Shown here one piece after another: positions 24,501 to 35,720 of a stretch of 64,000 nucleotides of DNA. The position numbers were made by a program, and so were the translations under genes. The stretch's first letter is position 1; the number at the start of each line of letters is the position of its first letter. The DNA is from Apis mellifera (lineage: Eukaryota > Arthropoda > Insecta > Hymenoptera > Apidae), in the NCBI RefSeq assembly GCF_003254395.2, contig NC_037638.1:17407086-17471085 (forward strand). Reading direction: 5' to 3'. The notes below the pieces were generated by a model. It had not been told where the DNA came from, made no database searches, and saw nothing but the letters and a program-made list of their open reading frames with translations.

Positions 24501-25160
24501 TGTCAAACCTGCATCTACTCCGTATCTCTTTCGAAGCACGCTAGCCCTCGATCATCCCTTCTAAATCTCTTCCACTCTTTCAACGCAAAACCCTCGAAAT
24601 ATGTCCTCAAATACATCAAAACGACACCCATGTAAACTACCAAGATACTCAATACTCGTGACTCCCTATTTTATCATACACGATACAGGTTATCTGCAAC
24701 GTCAACGACATCGTTGATTCGTTTGTCACATTGAACGTGGTCGCTTCGCAAGGTGGCGCGAAACCTCATCAATTTCCTCGCCTTTTTCCGCACCCATTAG
24801 GAAAAAGGGGAAAGGAGGGTGGTAATAGGATAAGAGCGTGTTCTTCACGCGTGTCGGATCGTGATTTATGCGATGAAACCAGTTTATGCAAATATTATCG
24901 CAGTCGAATTGGTTTGGCAGGACGCCCGATCGCGCGTGTTACTGAATCTTGCAACGACGACTCGGATTTCTGGCGCATTAGTCCTTGGTGTACCGGCGAG
25001 AATACGACAAGGGAATACGTGTAGACCGAAATTCTCGCCCCGAGAGAGATTTAAGACCCGTATGCAATAGGAAATAATTAGGACGAATATATTTTGGCAC
25101 GTGACTGTGGACGCCTGGTAACAACCGGACAAATTTTAGATTGATCGATACGGATCATTA
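24501..25160. other. CpG-rich island
   Basis: A 650-bp stretch of mixed, CpG-rich sequence with overlapping open frames on both strands (plus 24731-25024 and 24861-25070, minus 24884-25132). None is recognisable, and mutual overlap suggests loss of stops by composition. Octamer ATGCAAAT at 24886-24893. Confidence 0.4.
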
Positions 25161-26500
25161 TTTTCGATGAATTTTTTCTAAGCATTCGTACATATTTGTT
25201 TTTGAGATAAAATCGTACGTAAATTTTACATTTCTATAAAGCACAATTTAAAAATGCTCAATTTATTAATTTTAATCTAAACATAATCCTCAGAGGAATT
25301 TATTTATTCAAATTTTTATTAAAAGATTGATACGACAAAAAAATTTTATTATTTCTATAACAAAAAATCGAAAAAATAACAATATGAAAAAAAGATTAAA
25401 ATAAATTTCATCTCAACAAGAAACTATAACTAATTCAAAAAGCATGGAATTCATACATGAATCCCAACAGGGAATTCATATCAGTTTCCTATTGTATCGA
25501 AGACCATTGTACCGTTCGTTCATCAAAGATCAATCTCGCGAATCTCACGAATCTCGAACAATTACTCGTCATCATTAAAAATCATTCACGGTTCATTAGG
25601 TTGCAGGTAACCAGACATAATGAAAATTCAAAAGAGGAGAGACCAAATGAATCGACACATCTTCTCTCGTCTCCTCGCCTATGCGTAAGGAGACACGTCT
25701 AATGAGGCAAATAAAAGGCGAGCGCAATTAGCGCGACGACCGACTCTGCATTTTCTTCATCATCCCCTCTGTGTGTGCGCATCGGATACACGAAACGTTC
25801 AGTTTCTCGGCGGAAATTAATGATCCATCTATGTCTAGATAACGTCGAGCACAGTGACGAATCGTCGAGTTTGTCGAGTATGTGCTCGAGAAATTCGGTG
25901 AATTAACATTCGTATCGGAGCAAACACCGTTCCTCGTGGTTTTTCGTCTTGAACAGTGTTACACGCTCTCTGTTACACGAGATTAATGACCAGTTGGTAA
26001 TTCCAAGGAAACTTTCTTTATCATCTTTTCAATGGTTGTTTGTTTTGATGGTAGTTCTGTAGTTTTCGTAAGTTTCTGGATTAATGATGTAATTTTTTTT
26101 GTTGTACAAATGTTTTTATCATATTTTATTTGCGAATATTGATTGGACTTTTGTATGGATGAGTAAATTTTAATATAACGTTAGATTAATTGAAATAATA
26201 ATATTTTTTCATCAATTCAATCAAATAGAAATAAATTTAATATTCATACTGTAGCTTGTTTTAAGAAATATATTAATTTATATTACTTTATTATAACAAA
26301 TTATGACCGGAAGGATTGAAAGATCAATTACAAAATGAATAGTGAGATGAAGAATAAAATGAAATTGAAGAATAAAATGAATCGAATCGATATCGTTTCG
26401 TTAAAACAAACAAAAGCAAAATTAAAATCGCGAAAAAAAATATTATTACCTTACAAAAATATAATCTATTTCCCATGAATCCATTAAAAAGAGAAAATCT
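25161..26500. other. AT-rich stretch with island at 25.45-26.0 kb
   Basis: The island has an ATG-initiated plus frame at 25457-25702 (81 codons), with a CAG/GTAACC donor-like site at about 25609. The peptide includes INLANLTNLEQLLVIIKNHS; not recognised. 26010-26500 is AT-rich. Confidence 0.35.
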
Positions 26501-27180
26501 AATTTTCCCATACGTGAAAGAAGTTCGAAAATATCACACGAAAGACATACGAGAACGGTGCACGACGACTTCAATTTCATCCGGGTCTAAATATCCCGAG
26601 ACGAAGAGGGATTAACGCTTTAATCCCTCGCCAGGGGATGAAAAGGACGTTGCACGGATGGAACGAAATGAAAACGGTGGCGTGGAATGGACGATCGAGT
26701 CCGATATTTCGCGGCTTCGCGAGAATTGGAACGTCGAAACGCTTTCCTTGCTCCTTTTTCGCGCTTCCGTGTCGGGGCGTGATCGATAATTCATGCACAC
26801 TCGATTGACGGTGCCGCGGGCCGGCTCCCCCTTAAAAACTGGAACGTCAGTCGTAGCCAGGCGACAGTGGAAAATCTGAAATCGATATTCCTACTCGCGA
26901 AACTCGCGTATCCGTTCCAAGCAAGTCTTATCCGCGAGATCAAAGGGAGGAGGAGAATTTGTGATAACGCGAAGAAAAGAAGAGTTGTATAGACATCCTT
27001 CTTTGAATCTCTCTCTTTGATCGTCTTGATTCATTTGTTCGATCTTTTTCATACAATTACGAGTGTTATACCGATGGAAATGATAAGATTCTCTAGCGTA
27101 TGATAATGATGATATTGGAAGAATTTTCATTCGTGTGTTTTTGATTTGATGGCACATTGGACACAAATGGATTCGTGAAA
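26501..27180. other. CpG-rich island
   Basis: The most GC-rich part is 26570-26900, including CCGCGGGCCGGC near 26814. Overlapping minus frames (26577-26798, 26612-26800, 26891-27166) are unassignable. A TCAGTC initiator-like word near 26847 lacks any TATA or downstream element at the right distance, so I do not call a promoter. Confidence 0.4.
26606..26629. promoter_or_regulatory. perfect palindrome with paired TAATCC homeodomain cores
   Basis: GAGGGATTAA (26606-26615), CGCT, TTAATCCCTC (26620-26629). Each arm carries GGATTA/TAATCC, the core preferred by K50 homeodomains such as Orthodenticle/Otx, Bicoid and Pitx. Paired inverted sites in a GC-rich island suggest a dimer or cooperative site. 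Binding is inference from the motif. Confidence 0.35.
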
Positions 27181-28436
27181 TTATTTTTACATGTCGAATA
27201 AAGAAATTTGTTAGAGAAAAATAAATTGATTTTGCAAATGGAACTATGAATAAATATATTAATTTTTTTTATAAAAGAAGAAATAAAAATAACTAAGATA
27301 ATTTTGATTTTCTATAATAGCGTTCAGGGCTTCCTATATTTTTAAGATTGCATATATTTTTCCATGTAGAGAGAATCAACAATGTAAAAAAAAAAAAAAA
27401 AAAAATATTAAACGAACTGTACGACTGAATACTCTATACAAAGGATTTATATTTTCCCTTCCTGTTTGAAATCCTACTCGTTTTCATGATTCGCGACATC
27501 AAAGCACAAGAAGGATTTCTGATACTGCACTTCAAATATCAAACTATTTTGCTATTCTTTATATTTTTCTATAAAAAGACATGCTTGTTTCAAGATAATA
27601 ATTTGAAATCAATATAAAACATTTAAAAGTTAAAAAAAAATTGTTTAGAGCATTTTTATTCGATCAAAAATTAATTGAAATTTATTTAAAGCTTCTAAAT
27701 CTCATGAATTGAAAATCTAAATCATCTTCAAAAATATGAAATATTTAATTAATCTAACATTAGTATAATGCATAATTTATAAACAAATAATGAAATAATT
27801 ATGTAGATTAAAGATACGATATTTTACGCAAACTATATCTAATTGTAAATTCATTGCACATTATATTTGTGTCATGTTCAAAGTCGTGTCACGTGTCAAC
27901 GTGCTTTGTAGGCAAGTCGAATGCAAGTTATGCTCAACATGAGTATGTAATTATTTGCAATGTAGAACATGTTCATTGTTCAAAAACATGAAATATTGAA
28001 AGAGTGACTCATTCTGTTGTAAAACTGAAAATTACTTACTTTATTTTTATTTTGTAAAAAATGTTTCAAACTAAAAATAACAAAATTGACTAAACACATT
28101 AAAATTACAAAATTATATCGCATCAGAGATATATTTTACTGTGCTTCGTTAAATTACGGCTATTTATATGATGGGAAAAGTTCCCGAAAATTTTTCCCCT
28201 ATGATGGAAGTTAATTGCAACCGCAAACTTGGAAACTTATACGATCATTTGAATCTTCTAACTTTCATCTTAAGTTTATAAAGTTGGAGTTTAAGATTTA
28301 TAGAATAAAAGTTTTTAATTAGAACGAAATTATTGAAACTATTGATTTCGTGAAATTTCGTTTTATCGATGGTGAAAATTTAGATATTGTAATAAAATGA
28401 CTTTTTCAACCTGAATATCAAAAATATCTACAATTT
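27181..28436. other. AT-rich stretch, no gene
   Basis: Mostly AT-rich. A more mixed patch at 27860-27970 has stops in all frames. Nothing supported besides the A20 run. Confidence 0.5.
27386..27405. repeat. A20 homopolymer
   Basis: Twenty consecutive A. No retroposed coding sequence or target-site duplication is visible beside it, so a retroposon tail cannot be supported. Confidence 0.95.
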
Positions 28437-28830
28437 AAATATCAAACATACCTCCAGATTAAAAACTATTATAGCAAAAAGATAAAAAATTTATATACTT
28501 CTAAATTTAAATATCTCTAGACCCAAAACTATTATAGCAAAAAGATTACAAGTTATGGATAATTCATGAATCAAAACTTTTTACTAATTTCACTCTCCAG
28601 GACAAAATCTAAGATTATTCGCACAATCATTAAATTTAATCATTCAAATCATCAAGGGAATTATCTCATAATATAATATGAAAAAATAAATATCAAATAT
28701 ACTTTCAGATTTAAAACTATCACAGAAGAAGTATCAAAAATCAAATTCCATGTACCGAAACAACAAATTCAATCAAATTCTATTCTCCGGATGAAAATAT
28801 AAAATTGTTCACGCGGTATCTATTAAATAC
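28437..28830. repeat. nested degenerate tandem repeat
   Basis: AAACTATTATAGCAAAAAGA occurs exactly at 28463 and 28526 (63-bp offset) inside longer related units. A second block repeats the theme: AAATATCAAACATA at 28437 and AAATATCAAATATA at 28688 (251-bp offset), then CACTCTCCAG at 28591 and TATTCTCCGG at 28781 (190-bp offset). So an ancestral block of about 190 bp was duplicated and one copy gained an extra 60-bp unit. Confidence 0.75.
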
Positions 28831-29224
28831 TTGCTCGTGACCGAACGCAATTGGTTAAACCGTCATGGCAATTACGATGCAATTACGCTTTGCGTCGCGT
28901 GCTCGCACGTGTTCTACGCGAGTGTTTTGATGGGCGTAAGTGCATCGAATGCACGCGTGTCGCAGACAGCGAGCCAAGGTATTCGCGATGGAAAGTGATA
29001 GCGGTCAACAGCTATGCGCGGCCAATGCAAGCGATCCAGGTCAAAGTTATTCCCACCGCGCACAACTATAAAGCTGCAATGCCAATATGAACCCTGCTTT
29101 CATCACCCTTCTTCTTTCACGTTTCCTTCTTATGCCATCACCCTCTTTGGTCGACCAATATCGAACCTTTGCCACATTCCTCCATTTGCATTCCGGTTAG
29201 ATACTAGTTGAAAGGAAAACTTGG
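28831..29224. other. CpG-rich island
   Basis: Mixed, CpG-rich sequence with plus-strand frames 28851-29090 and 29014-29211 that overlap each other and are not recognisable. Octamer ATTTGCAT at 29184-29191. A nuclear-receptor-like word is at 29038-29050. Confidence 0.4.
29038..29050 (+). promoter_or_regulatory. nuclear-receptor DR1-like word
   Basis: AGGTCAAAGTTAT contains a full AGGTCA half site, a one-base spacer and a weaker second half site (AGTTAT), close to the direct-repeat-1 type bound by HNF4 and RXR/Ultraspiracle. A single match of this kind is expected by chance in a window of this size. Confidence 0.2.
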
Positions 29225-29252
29225 TTGCTGGCTTGATTGAACAAGCCAGCAA
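29225..29252. repeat. perfect 11-bp inverted repeat
   Basis: TTGCTGGCTTG (29225-29235), ATTGAA spacer, CAAGCCAGCAA (29242-29252). A stable hairpin if transcribed, with a mixed-composition stem at the edge of a GC-rich island. Too short for a typical microRNA precursor. Confidence 0.92.
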
Positions 29253-29424
29253 AAGTATGTCATTAAACGTTTGAAATTTGGATGTAAAAGATTTTAAATA
29301 TATGACAAGATAAGAGAAGAATAAAGCTCGTTAAGTTTATAATTTTTTCTTCGACTTATATTAGAAATTTTATTCTATGTATTAGAATTCAGATATCGAT
29401 ATATGCAACATATATTATATGTGA

Positions 29425-30045
29425 AGAATTTTAATATTTTTAGTAGTATTTTATATAAATTACGAAATATCAGAAAATTCTATTTATACACATGAAAAAT
29501 CGAGCCAATTAACAATCTGTATGAAAATAAAATTTTATATTGTTGTATTACAAAAAATTTACCATGCGCTTGTTTTCCTCTTTTCAAATATTCATCGCGA
29601 TATGCAATGGAATATTCGTGTCAATGCAAACATACGTATTCAAACTCACCTGATGGAACTCGTAAATTTTTCAAATCCTGTGGAAAAATATTTTCACAAA
29701 CCAAAGATAAAATCTGTATGGTGCAAGCGCAATGAAGTGAAAATATTTAAATGTAAATTAAAAAGTAAGAAAATACAACGTGATATAAATATAGATATCA
29801 GTTAAGATACCTGTTAAAATTTTATTTAGAAAAGAAATGAATTGTACGAGTCCAAAAAAAGAAAAAATAAAGAAATATTTTTATGTGATCAATTGGAAGA
29901 CGTGACTAACATTTTCATCGAACCATCAAAACCAATTTGTGAGATAATTTCAAAGAATAATATCGAAAGTAATACATTATATCTATTATTTGAAATAAAA
30001 CCAAGTTTGAATGGACAGAATATACATGGAAAATATACGATATGA
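29425..30045 (+). CDS. two in-phase open segments, unassigned
   Basis: The plus strand is open from 29425 to 29805 (127 codons) and again, in the same frame, from 29830 to 30045. Three stops within about 25 bases separate them. This is AT-rich DNA, so both runs are longer than usual. Peptide pieces: VNFSNPVEKYFHKPKIKSVW in the first, CDQLEDVTNIFIEPSKPICE in the second. A GTAAGA donor (29765) and TTTATTTAG acceptor (ends 29829) would remove the stops, but the 65-nt intron shifts the frame, so this is not a clean two-exon gene. Could be a decayed pseudogene or chance. Confidence 0.13.
29650..29677 (-). CDS. candidate 28-nt microexon
   Basis: On the minus strand, AATATTTTTCCACAG is followed by 28 nt ending ATCAG and then GTGAGT, the consensus donor. 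Two frames are open (DLKNLRVPS in one, FEKFTSSI in another). With the next upstream AG as acceptor (CCATACAG) the exon would be 64 nt and also open. It lies antisense to the plus-strand open segment above; at most one is likely real. Confidence 0.17.
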
Positions 30046-30378
30046 ATTCTTTATTGAATTGTCATTGATGAGTAATGACAATATTATAATTTATATAACA
30101 TATGAACTTTACAATATCAATCAAAAGAATAGATTATTCAGATATATTTTATAATTTCTAATCAAGATATCAAAATATTCATTATATAATTACATCATCT
30201 TTGACAATTGTATCATCGTTTCTTCAGACCAATAATATATCATAAAAATAGCATTTTTTTTTTTTGTTTTACTAAACCATCAAACACAAGAATATCATAT
30301 CATAATATGAAAGAAGAAATCGACTGAAAGAAAGAATATTTAGTCCATATCAACTTCGTAGACCTTATATTTCTTTCT
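30046..30378. other. AT-rich stretch, no gene
   Basis: AT-rich. A strong acceptor-like TTCTTTCTTTCAG on the minus strand near 30325-30338 is followed by a stop after seven codons. Confidence 0.5.
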
Positions 30379-30696
30379 TTGCCCCATGCTCCTCTTTATT
30401 ACAAACGAAAGGAACGTGGCAATTTCGCGCTAAGCGGACAAAGACTACGACTCCCGGAAAAAGGAGCACGATGGCTGCTCGTCGTGCAGTTGGTGAAAAG
30501 CTTTACTTTAAAAGTCCCCGTGGCCGTGTCTCACAGCCACTTTCGCCGTGCTCCCATTGCTCGATTTTTCTATGAGCCATTTTCATTGAGACGACGACGT
30601 CAGCTGGAAGATTTTACGCGAGGCGGAGATTCGAAGAGAGCGAATATGTATTCCGGAATTAAAAATGCGAGATATTTATTTCTCTGCGAAATATGA
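30379..30696 (+). CDS. unassigned open frame, 105 codons
   Basis: Open from 30379 to a TGA at 30694-30696 in a CpG-containing island, without an ATG at its upstream end. Pieces include RLPEKGARWLLVVQLVKSF and FRRAPIARFFYEPFSLRRR, basic and aromatic. No domain recognised and no good splice site at either end. Low weight. Confidence 0.12.
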   Translation: MPHAPLYYKRKERGNFALSGQRLRLPEKGARWLLVVQLVKSFTLKVPVAVSHSHFRRAPIARFFYEPFSLRRRRQLEDFTRGGDSKRANMYSGIKNARYLFLCEI

Positions 30697-30720
30697 GACG
30701 TTTGATTTATAGTCATGACG

Positions 30721-32400
30721 AAATTGCTGATTAATTTTGCGCTATTTCTTTTAATTTTCTTTCCTATTTGTTTGTTTGATGAAAAATTACGATAAAAATA
30801 TTAAATGAAAAAAATTGGAAGTATTAAATTTCTGGACATCTGACTTTTCTCATATATTTTGTTAATAAAATTATTTCGAAAATTATTTTGAATTTTTGTT
30901 TCTAAAAAAAAAAAATATTTTTGATAAATTATTTGAGAAATAAATAAATAAATTCAATTACTTGATTCTAAATAATAAATTTACATAATTTTCAGAAAAT
31001 TAACCGTGTATAATTTTAGAAAGAAATCAGTAATTTATTAATTTATAATATCTATTGAAGAGAATTAATTCTTTAGTTATTCGATTTTTCAGGAAAAATT
31101 TAAAAAAATCCTAAAATCAACAGTCGTGTAAAATGGGAAATAAATCATCGAATTGAAAAATAGTTATATAACTTGAATGTTTCCATTTTATCGTGAAGCA
31201 CGAACAAAAAACACGAAGGTGTTCGCGAAATACCGATCAGTTATAAAAAGTTGAATGAGAAAAAAAAAAAAGAAGAAGAAAAAGAGTTCTACTTGAAAGA
31301 ACAAGGATTTCTTGAGAGTTTTCTCAGAACGTAGTTGCGAAACCAACGAAATGAGATAAAAAGAATGAAGGCGAAATATTGTTATACGAAGATACATAAC
31401 TTCTAATAAATTATTGTACTTTAAGCATAATTTCATTGCAAAAAATGAGCTTAAATCTTATTTTTATCTAGCGGCCATTCTCTTTGCACTAAGAATTTTG
31501 ACCTTTGAGATAGTTTAAAATAATATACTAATTAATACATCTATATATATATTGTAATGTATATTTCTGTTTTTGATCGATCAGCATGTTTTTCCTTATG
31601 CTAGTTCATCTCATTCAATTTTGGCAACCAACGTAGCAATACAATTTGAATCAAAGTAGATAAATTTAATTATCCAAATTGCTCAAAGACATTAAGTTAT
31701 TCGATTTTGAAAGATATTGTTGTGATTTACTTTGAAAAATTAATACAAAGTATTAATACATCTAATTTCTCAATCAAATAATCATACTGGTATATTAATT
31801 AATTCTTAAATAGAATAATAAATTCAAATGATATATTAATAATATTAATAATAAAAAAACAATATAAATTTTAATTGGTTTTGCATTAAATATTTTTCTA
31901 AGGAAGAACATGTATCACGATTCAAAATGATCTCAGTTATAAGCAATAAGAATAGGTCTTTTACTACCTGTCGATTTATGGGAAACTGGCCAAAATTTTA
32001 TTTTTACTTCCAAGATGAGATCAGAATAGAAATGTTTCCACATATATGCATTGTAATATGAAACATCTACTCAAAAGTAATCTTCAAAATATTTGAAAGA
32101 GGCTTAATTTTCTACAATTTACTCAAACCTAATATATTCGAACAAAATTTAAAATCTCTTAATTCAAAAATGTAACAAAAATATTTTTCTCAACCGAATA
32201 ACACGAGCTTCTAAACTTATCTATTTTATTTGAAAGACGAAATTGTTATATATATATTATATATTGTTCCACTGTTCAATAGACATTTCGTACTATACGA
32301 TTCAATAACGTATCGATCGATCTTCCAGCAACGAGAAGAAAAGAGAGAAACAATCTTTATTTCCTCCCAGATTATATACCGTTCGAGCTTTTCAAGATAG
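30721..32400. other. AT-rich stretch, no gene
   Basis: AT-rich with A runs near 30905 and 31259-31270. The minus frames at 31188-31436 and 32226-32408 are Phe/Ile/Tyr-rich chance frames. Confidence 0.5.
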
Positions 32401-32720
32401 AATGACATTTATCTCGGCGAAGGTTTATTTTGGCAGGGATCATGGAAATTAGTCGAACGCAAATCAGGTGGAGGCAGGCATCGAGTTAGGGCGAAAGCTT
32501 TTCCATTTGGAGTTTACCCAACGCTCGTAACCTCTGTGTACATGCCGGCTAAAGAGAAAATCGACGGAGCAAAATAGGCCAGTATCCTACTGTATATCCA
32601 TTCAGGAAGCCATCTGTAATGCGGTAAAAACGAGTCGCGAATCGATCTCCAGCGCGGCCGAGATCGCATTAAACGATACCTTTGTGACGAGAAGTAACTT
32701 TTTTCACAGCCACGACTGAA
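32401..32720. other. GC-richer island
   Basis: CpG-containing sequence with no frame above 60 codons on either strand. Since even stops are frequent here, a non-coding element is more likely than an exon. Confidence 0.4.
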
Positions 32721-33362
32721 TATTCGGGATAGTTTTAAGATTTGTTAATAATATATGTTGGAATTATTATGCAAAAAAAAGAAAGGAATAAAAAATTAAA
32801 CGCAATTGATGCTTTAAGAAAATAAAAATCATACTGTATGAATTAAAACTTTAAAGTTTCTAATAGCTTAAGAGTTTATACGGTTATATTATTTTTAAAA
32901 AATCAGATTGAACATCTTTAAAATTAAATAAATTCAGAGAAACACCCTTTTCGATATTTCTTAACAGATTTAAGTTGGATCCCTTTAGGATACTGAGAAG
33001 TTTCTGCTGGTCGTTTCATTCGAGAATTTCTCACAAACAGAGAAAAGTAGATATACATGTTTGAAGAGTTTTCGGCACGTAAGCTTTTCAGCATTAATCG
33101 ATACTTTTGAAGCTTAAAGTTATAACGAATCTAAATTAGACGCGATAGAGAATAAAATATTTCGAAAATATGTATCAGATGAAAATACTTAAGGAAGAAT
33201 TTTAAAATTGTAAAAAAATAAAACAATAAAATTGCTATCTATGAAGAAAATTAATAACATCAGAATGTAATCCTTTTAAAATCACTCAATTTTTATCTGA
33301 AATATTTTTTAATATTATGAAAAACAAGCGAAATATTCCAAGCGATAAAATTACGAGAGAAC

Positions 33363-33368
<6 letters not shown>
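32721..33368. other. AT-rich stretch, no gene
   Basis: AT-rich apart from a mixed patch at 32985-33110. Nothing supported. Confidence 0.5.

Positions 33369-33400
<32 letters not shown>
33369..33400. repeat. (TA)16 microsatellite
   Basis: Thirty-two bases of perfect alternating TA, the longest in this window; likely length-polymorphic. Confidence 0.97.
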
Positions 33401-33401
<1 letters not shown>

Positions 33402-33963
33402 TGATAAAATAAATTCTAATTCAAACTTTGTTATTATTTTAATACTTCAAGAATTTATTATATTATTACCAATTATGAAACACATCACTATGTATAGTTT
33501 AAACAATTAATCAAAATTATACATTATACAATAGAAAATTCCTCGACATACAGTATACTTTCCTAATTATCTCCATTCATTAGCTCCAATCTAAACATGG
33601 GTGTGCACATCTTCATTAAACAAGATCCCAAACATTACTTAGCCTTGTCTAGATCCCTCTCTAATCGAATTCTTTTCCCCAAAACATCGACCTCATAAAT
33701 CTCATCTTCCAATAAGAAACACCCAATATTCTTCATCTGTTCGTACTTAACCCCAAATTCGATCCAAATTACCATACAAATTATCACGAATAATCCCCAT
33801 AAACCATTCAAATATATCTTCATTCATCCAGAAAATGAAAATAAAAGTTCAATGAAGAAATGAATGGGGATCGATCTTCTTTAATAATCGAATAATCCAA
33901 ATTTAGCGTCCGCACCCGTGGTTCATCGGTTAATAATTTATAAATTTATATTTCTGGCACAAG
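33401..33963. other. AT-rich stretch leading into an island
   Basis: AT-rich to about 33890, with C/T-rich plus-strand sequence at 33560-33840 and a chance minus frame (33635-33823). The island begins near 33905. Confidence 0.5.
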
Positions 33964-34035
33964 AAGCACGATCGAGATTCATTGAGAGACCGGTACCGCG
34001 CCCAGAAACTGAATGGCCAAGATAGGATATATGAG
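33964..34035 (+). CDS. candidate 72-nt internal exon
   Basis: An open plus-strand segment ends at TATGAG/GTGAGC, an excellent donor. Upstream TTTATATTTCTGGCACAAG can serve as acceptor, giving 24 codons in phase 0 at both ends, a length that could be included or skipped without a frame change. The peptide is strongly hydrophilic, beginning KHDRDSLRDRY and ending NGQDRIYE, like a charged helical linker. GC-richer sequence continues about 180 bp past the donor. The minus strand is also open across 33938-34207 (89 codons). No family recognised; the acceptor is only moderate. Confidence 0.25.
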
Positions 34036-35341
34036 GTGAGCCCGCCACGCCCTTGCAAATAAGTAAACGCTCGACCGATGACGCAGACCCGCGATTAGGT
34101 AGGATCAGTGCCGAGAAAGGGCTCGCCTTCTGTTGTTCGTGTAGGAGAGAGGGTTGAAGAGAAACTTTAGGGGTGAAGACGGGCTCGATCGATGATAACC
34201 GAACCAATTATCAAAGGATGGCGAAACAATGGTATTCTAGCATCCAAAACCGCTAATTTCGATTGAAATTTGCTATTTATGGTGCAATAAATTGGAGATT
34301 AGAAGATTATAAGTGGATTTTTTTTATGAAATTTCAATGAATTATTTTTTATAGAATATTTGATATATTGGAAGTTGGCTCTTTCGTTATTTGATTTAAA
34401 TTGGACTCTTTTGTTCTCTAAATTGAAAAAAGACTTAGTGTAATGGAAAATTTTTTAGATCTAGATAATTATTGAATAAAGAATTTGAAAATGGAGATAG
34501 TTATTAATATGGATATTCCTTTAGATTTTTATATGAATGATAAATGAATTTGATATAGATTTTTAGTATTTTTTTATTATAAATGAATGGATTGGAGTAT
34601 ATTGAAAACTTTACTGGATCATCTGATACAGTTGCTTTCACTGGCTACATATCTTTATTAATATCTTTATTAATATCCTTTTTAAATATTCATTTCTTTT
34701 TAAATATAAGTTTAAATTAAACCAAATTGGAAGCAAAATGAAATAAATAAAATGTTTGCCTTCAGAAAAAAAGTAATATAATCTTATTTATGACTGTATT
34801 AAAAAAAAGGATATTAATTATTCATTAAATTTTCCATAACACATTTGAAATGAGTAAATATGTCTTTGCTAGTGGTTGCTTCTCGATTTATAAATAATTT
34901 TGATAATCATCTCCAGTTGTTATACAATAAATAATCGCAACTACTTTGTGCCTGACTTGACATGTATCGTGATCACTTGCTAGTGATCGTGAAGAAAAAT
35001 TATATATCCTTTAAAAGTTCAAGATATGTACGAAAGTTTTATACTTTCCAGAAACTGTTTCCAACTATCGAGCTGGATATACGTACAAGTCTAATCAAAC
35101 AAAATTATCTAAAAATTACTTTCAATTTATAATAATTTTCTTTTGAATTTTTATATTTTCAATATTTCTCCACTTTTTTTTATTTTATTTTCTATATTTC
35201 CAAAGAAAAAAAAAGATTGTAAGATTGCAAATTATTCGAAATTTTCGTGAATTTACGCTATGTCATCAATTGGTATTGGAAAAAGATAGAAATATTCCAA
35301 GTATTCCAAGACCTAATTAGAATTTCTCTCTGGAACTCCCT
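34036..35341. other. island tail then AT-rich
   Basis: 34036-34230 is CpG-rich and would be intronic if the 34.0 kb exon is real. 34231-35341 is AT-rich with a small mixed patch at 34880-35090. Confidence 0.5.
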
Positions 35342-35612
35342 TCAACCATAGATGATTCGATAAAAGTCAGTCCAACAGTAGAAGAACTTCAAAATTTTTG
35401 ATAACGAAATGTTTGAATTATATTGCTTTGCTATCCAATTAGAAGATATATAAAAAAATAACAATTTCGAGAAAATTTTGCATTGATCAAATGGAAATAT
35501 ACGGTAAATGTAAGCGTTGTTTGAACAACGATCATCGAACTTTGGATGGAATTGCGACGAGGATAAAACTCCCACAGTTGGCATACATTTCATAGCACTC
35601 ATGGGATTCATC
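35342..35612 (-). CDS. candidate exon, 89 open codons
   Basis: A minus-strand acceptor CTCTCCATTTTCAG ends at 35613 and the frame after it is open to a TAG at 35342. The first 45 residues are balanced (GMNPMSAMKCMPTVGVLSSS at the start, then CSNNAYIYRIFPFDQC); the rest is Phe/Ile/Tyr-rich and may be intron read-through. If spliced, a donor should lie near 35470-35500; none is convincing. The plus strand is also open over 35514-35720 (69 codons, with FEQRSSNFGWNCDEDKTPTV), so one of the two is certainly spurious. No family recognised. Confidence 0.17.
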
Positions 35613-35720
35613 CTGAAAATGGAGAGCATGAAAGACTATAGCCCGTTCTATGGAAATATGCAATCGTTCTGTGGAAAATTCACGGTGTGTAGATCAAACG
35701 AGTCGGTTAGAAGTTGTTGA

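Noticed and set aside
26820..26880. Initiator-like TCAGTC in a GC-rich island
   Set aside because: TTAAAAA lies too close to act as TATA, and no downstream promoter element at +28; the hexamer is common by chance.
27386..27405. Poly-A tail of a retroposon
   Set aside because: No target-site duplication and no coding or SINE-like sequence upstream.
29764..29830. 65-nt intron joining the two plus-strand frames
   Set aside because: Splice sites look good, but removal shifts the reading frame into an immediate stop.
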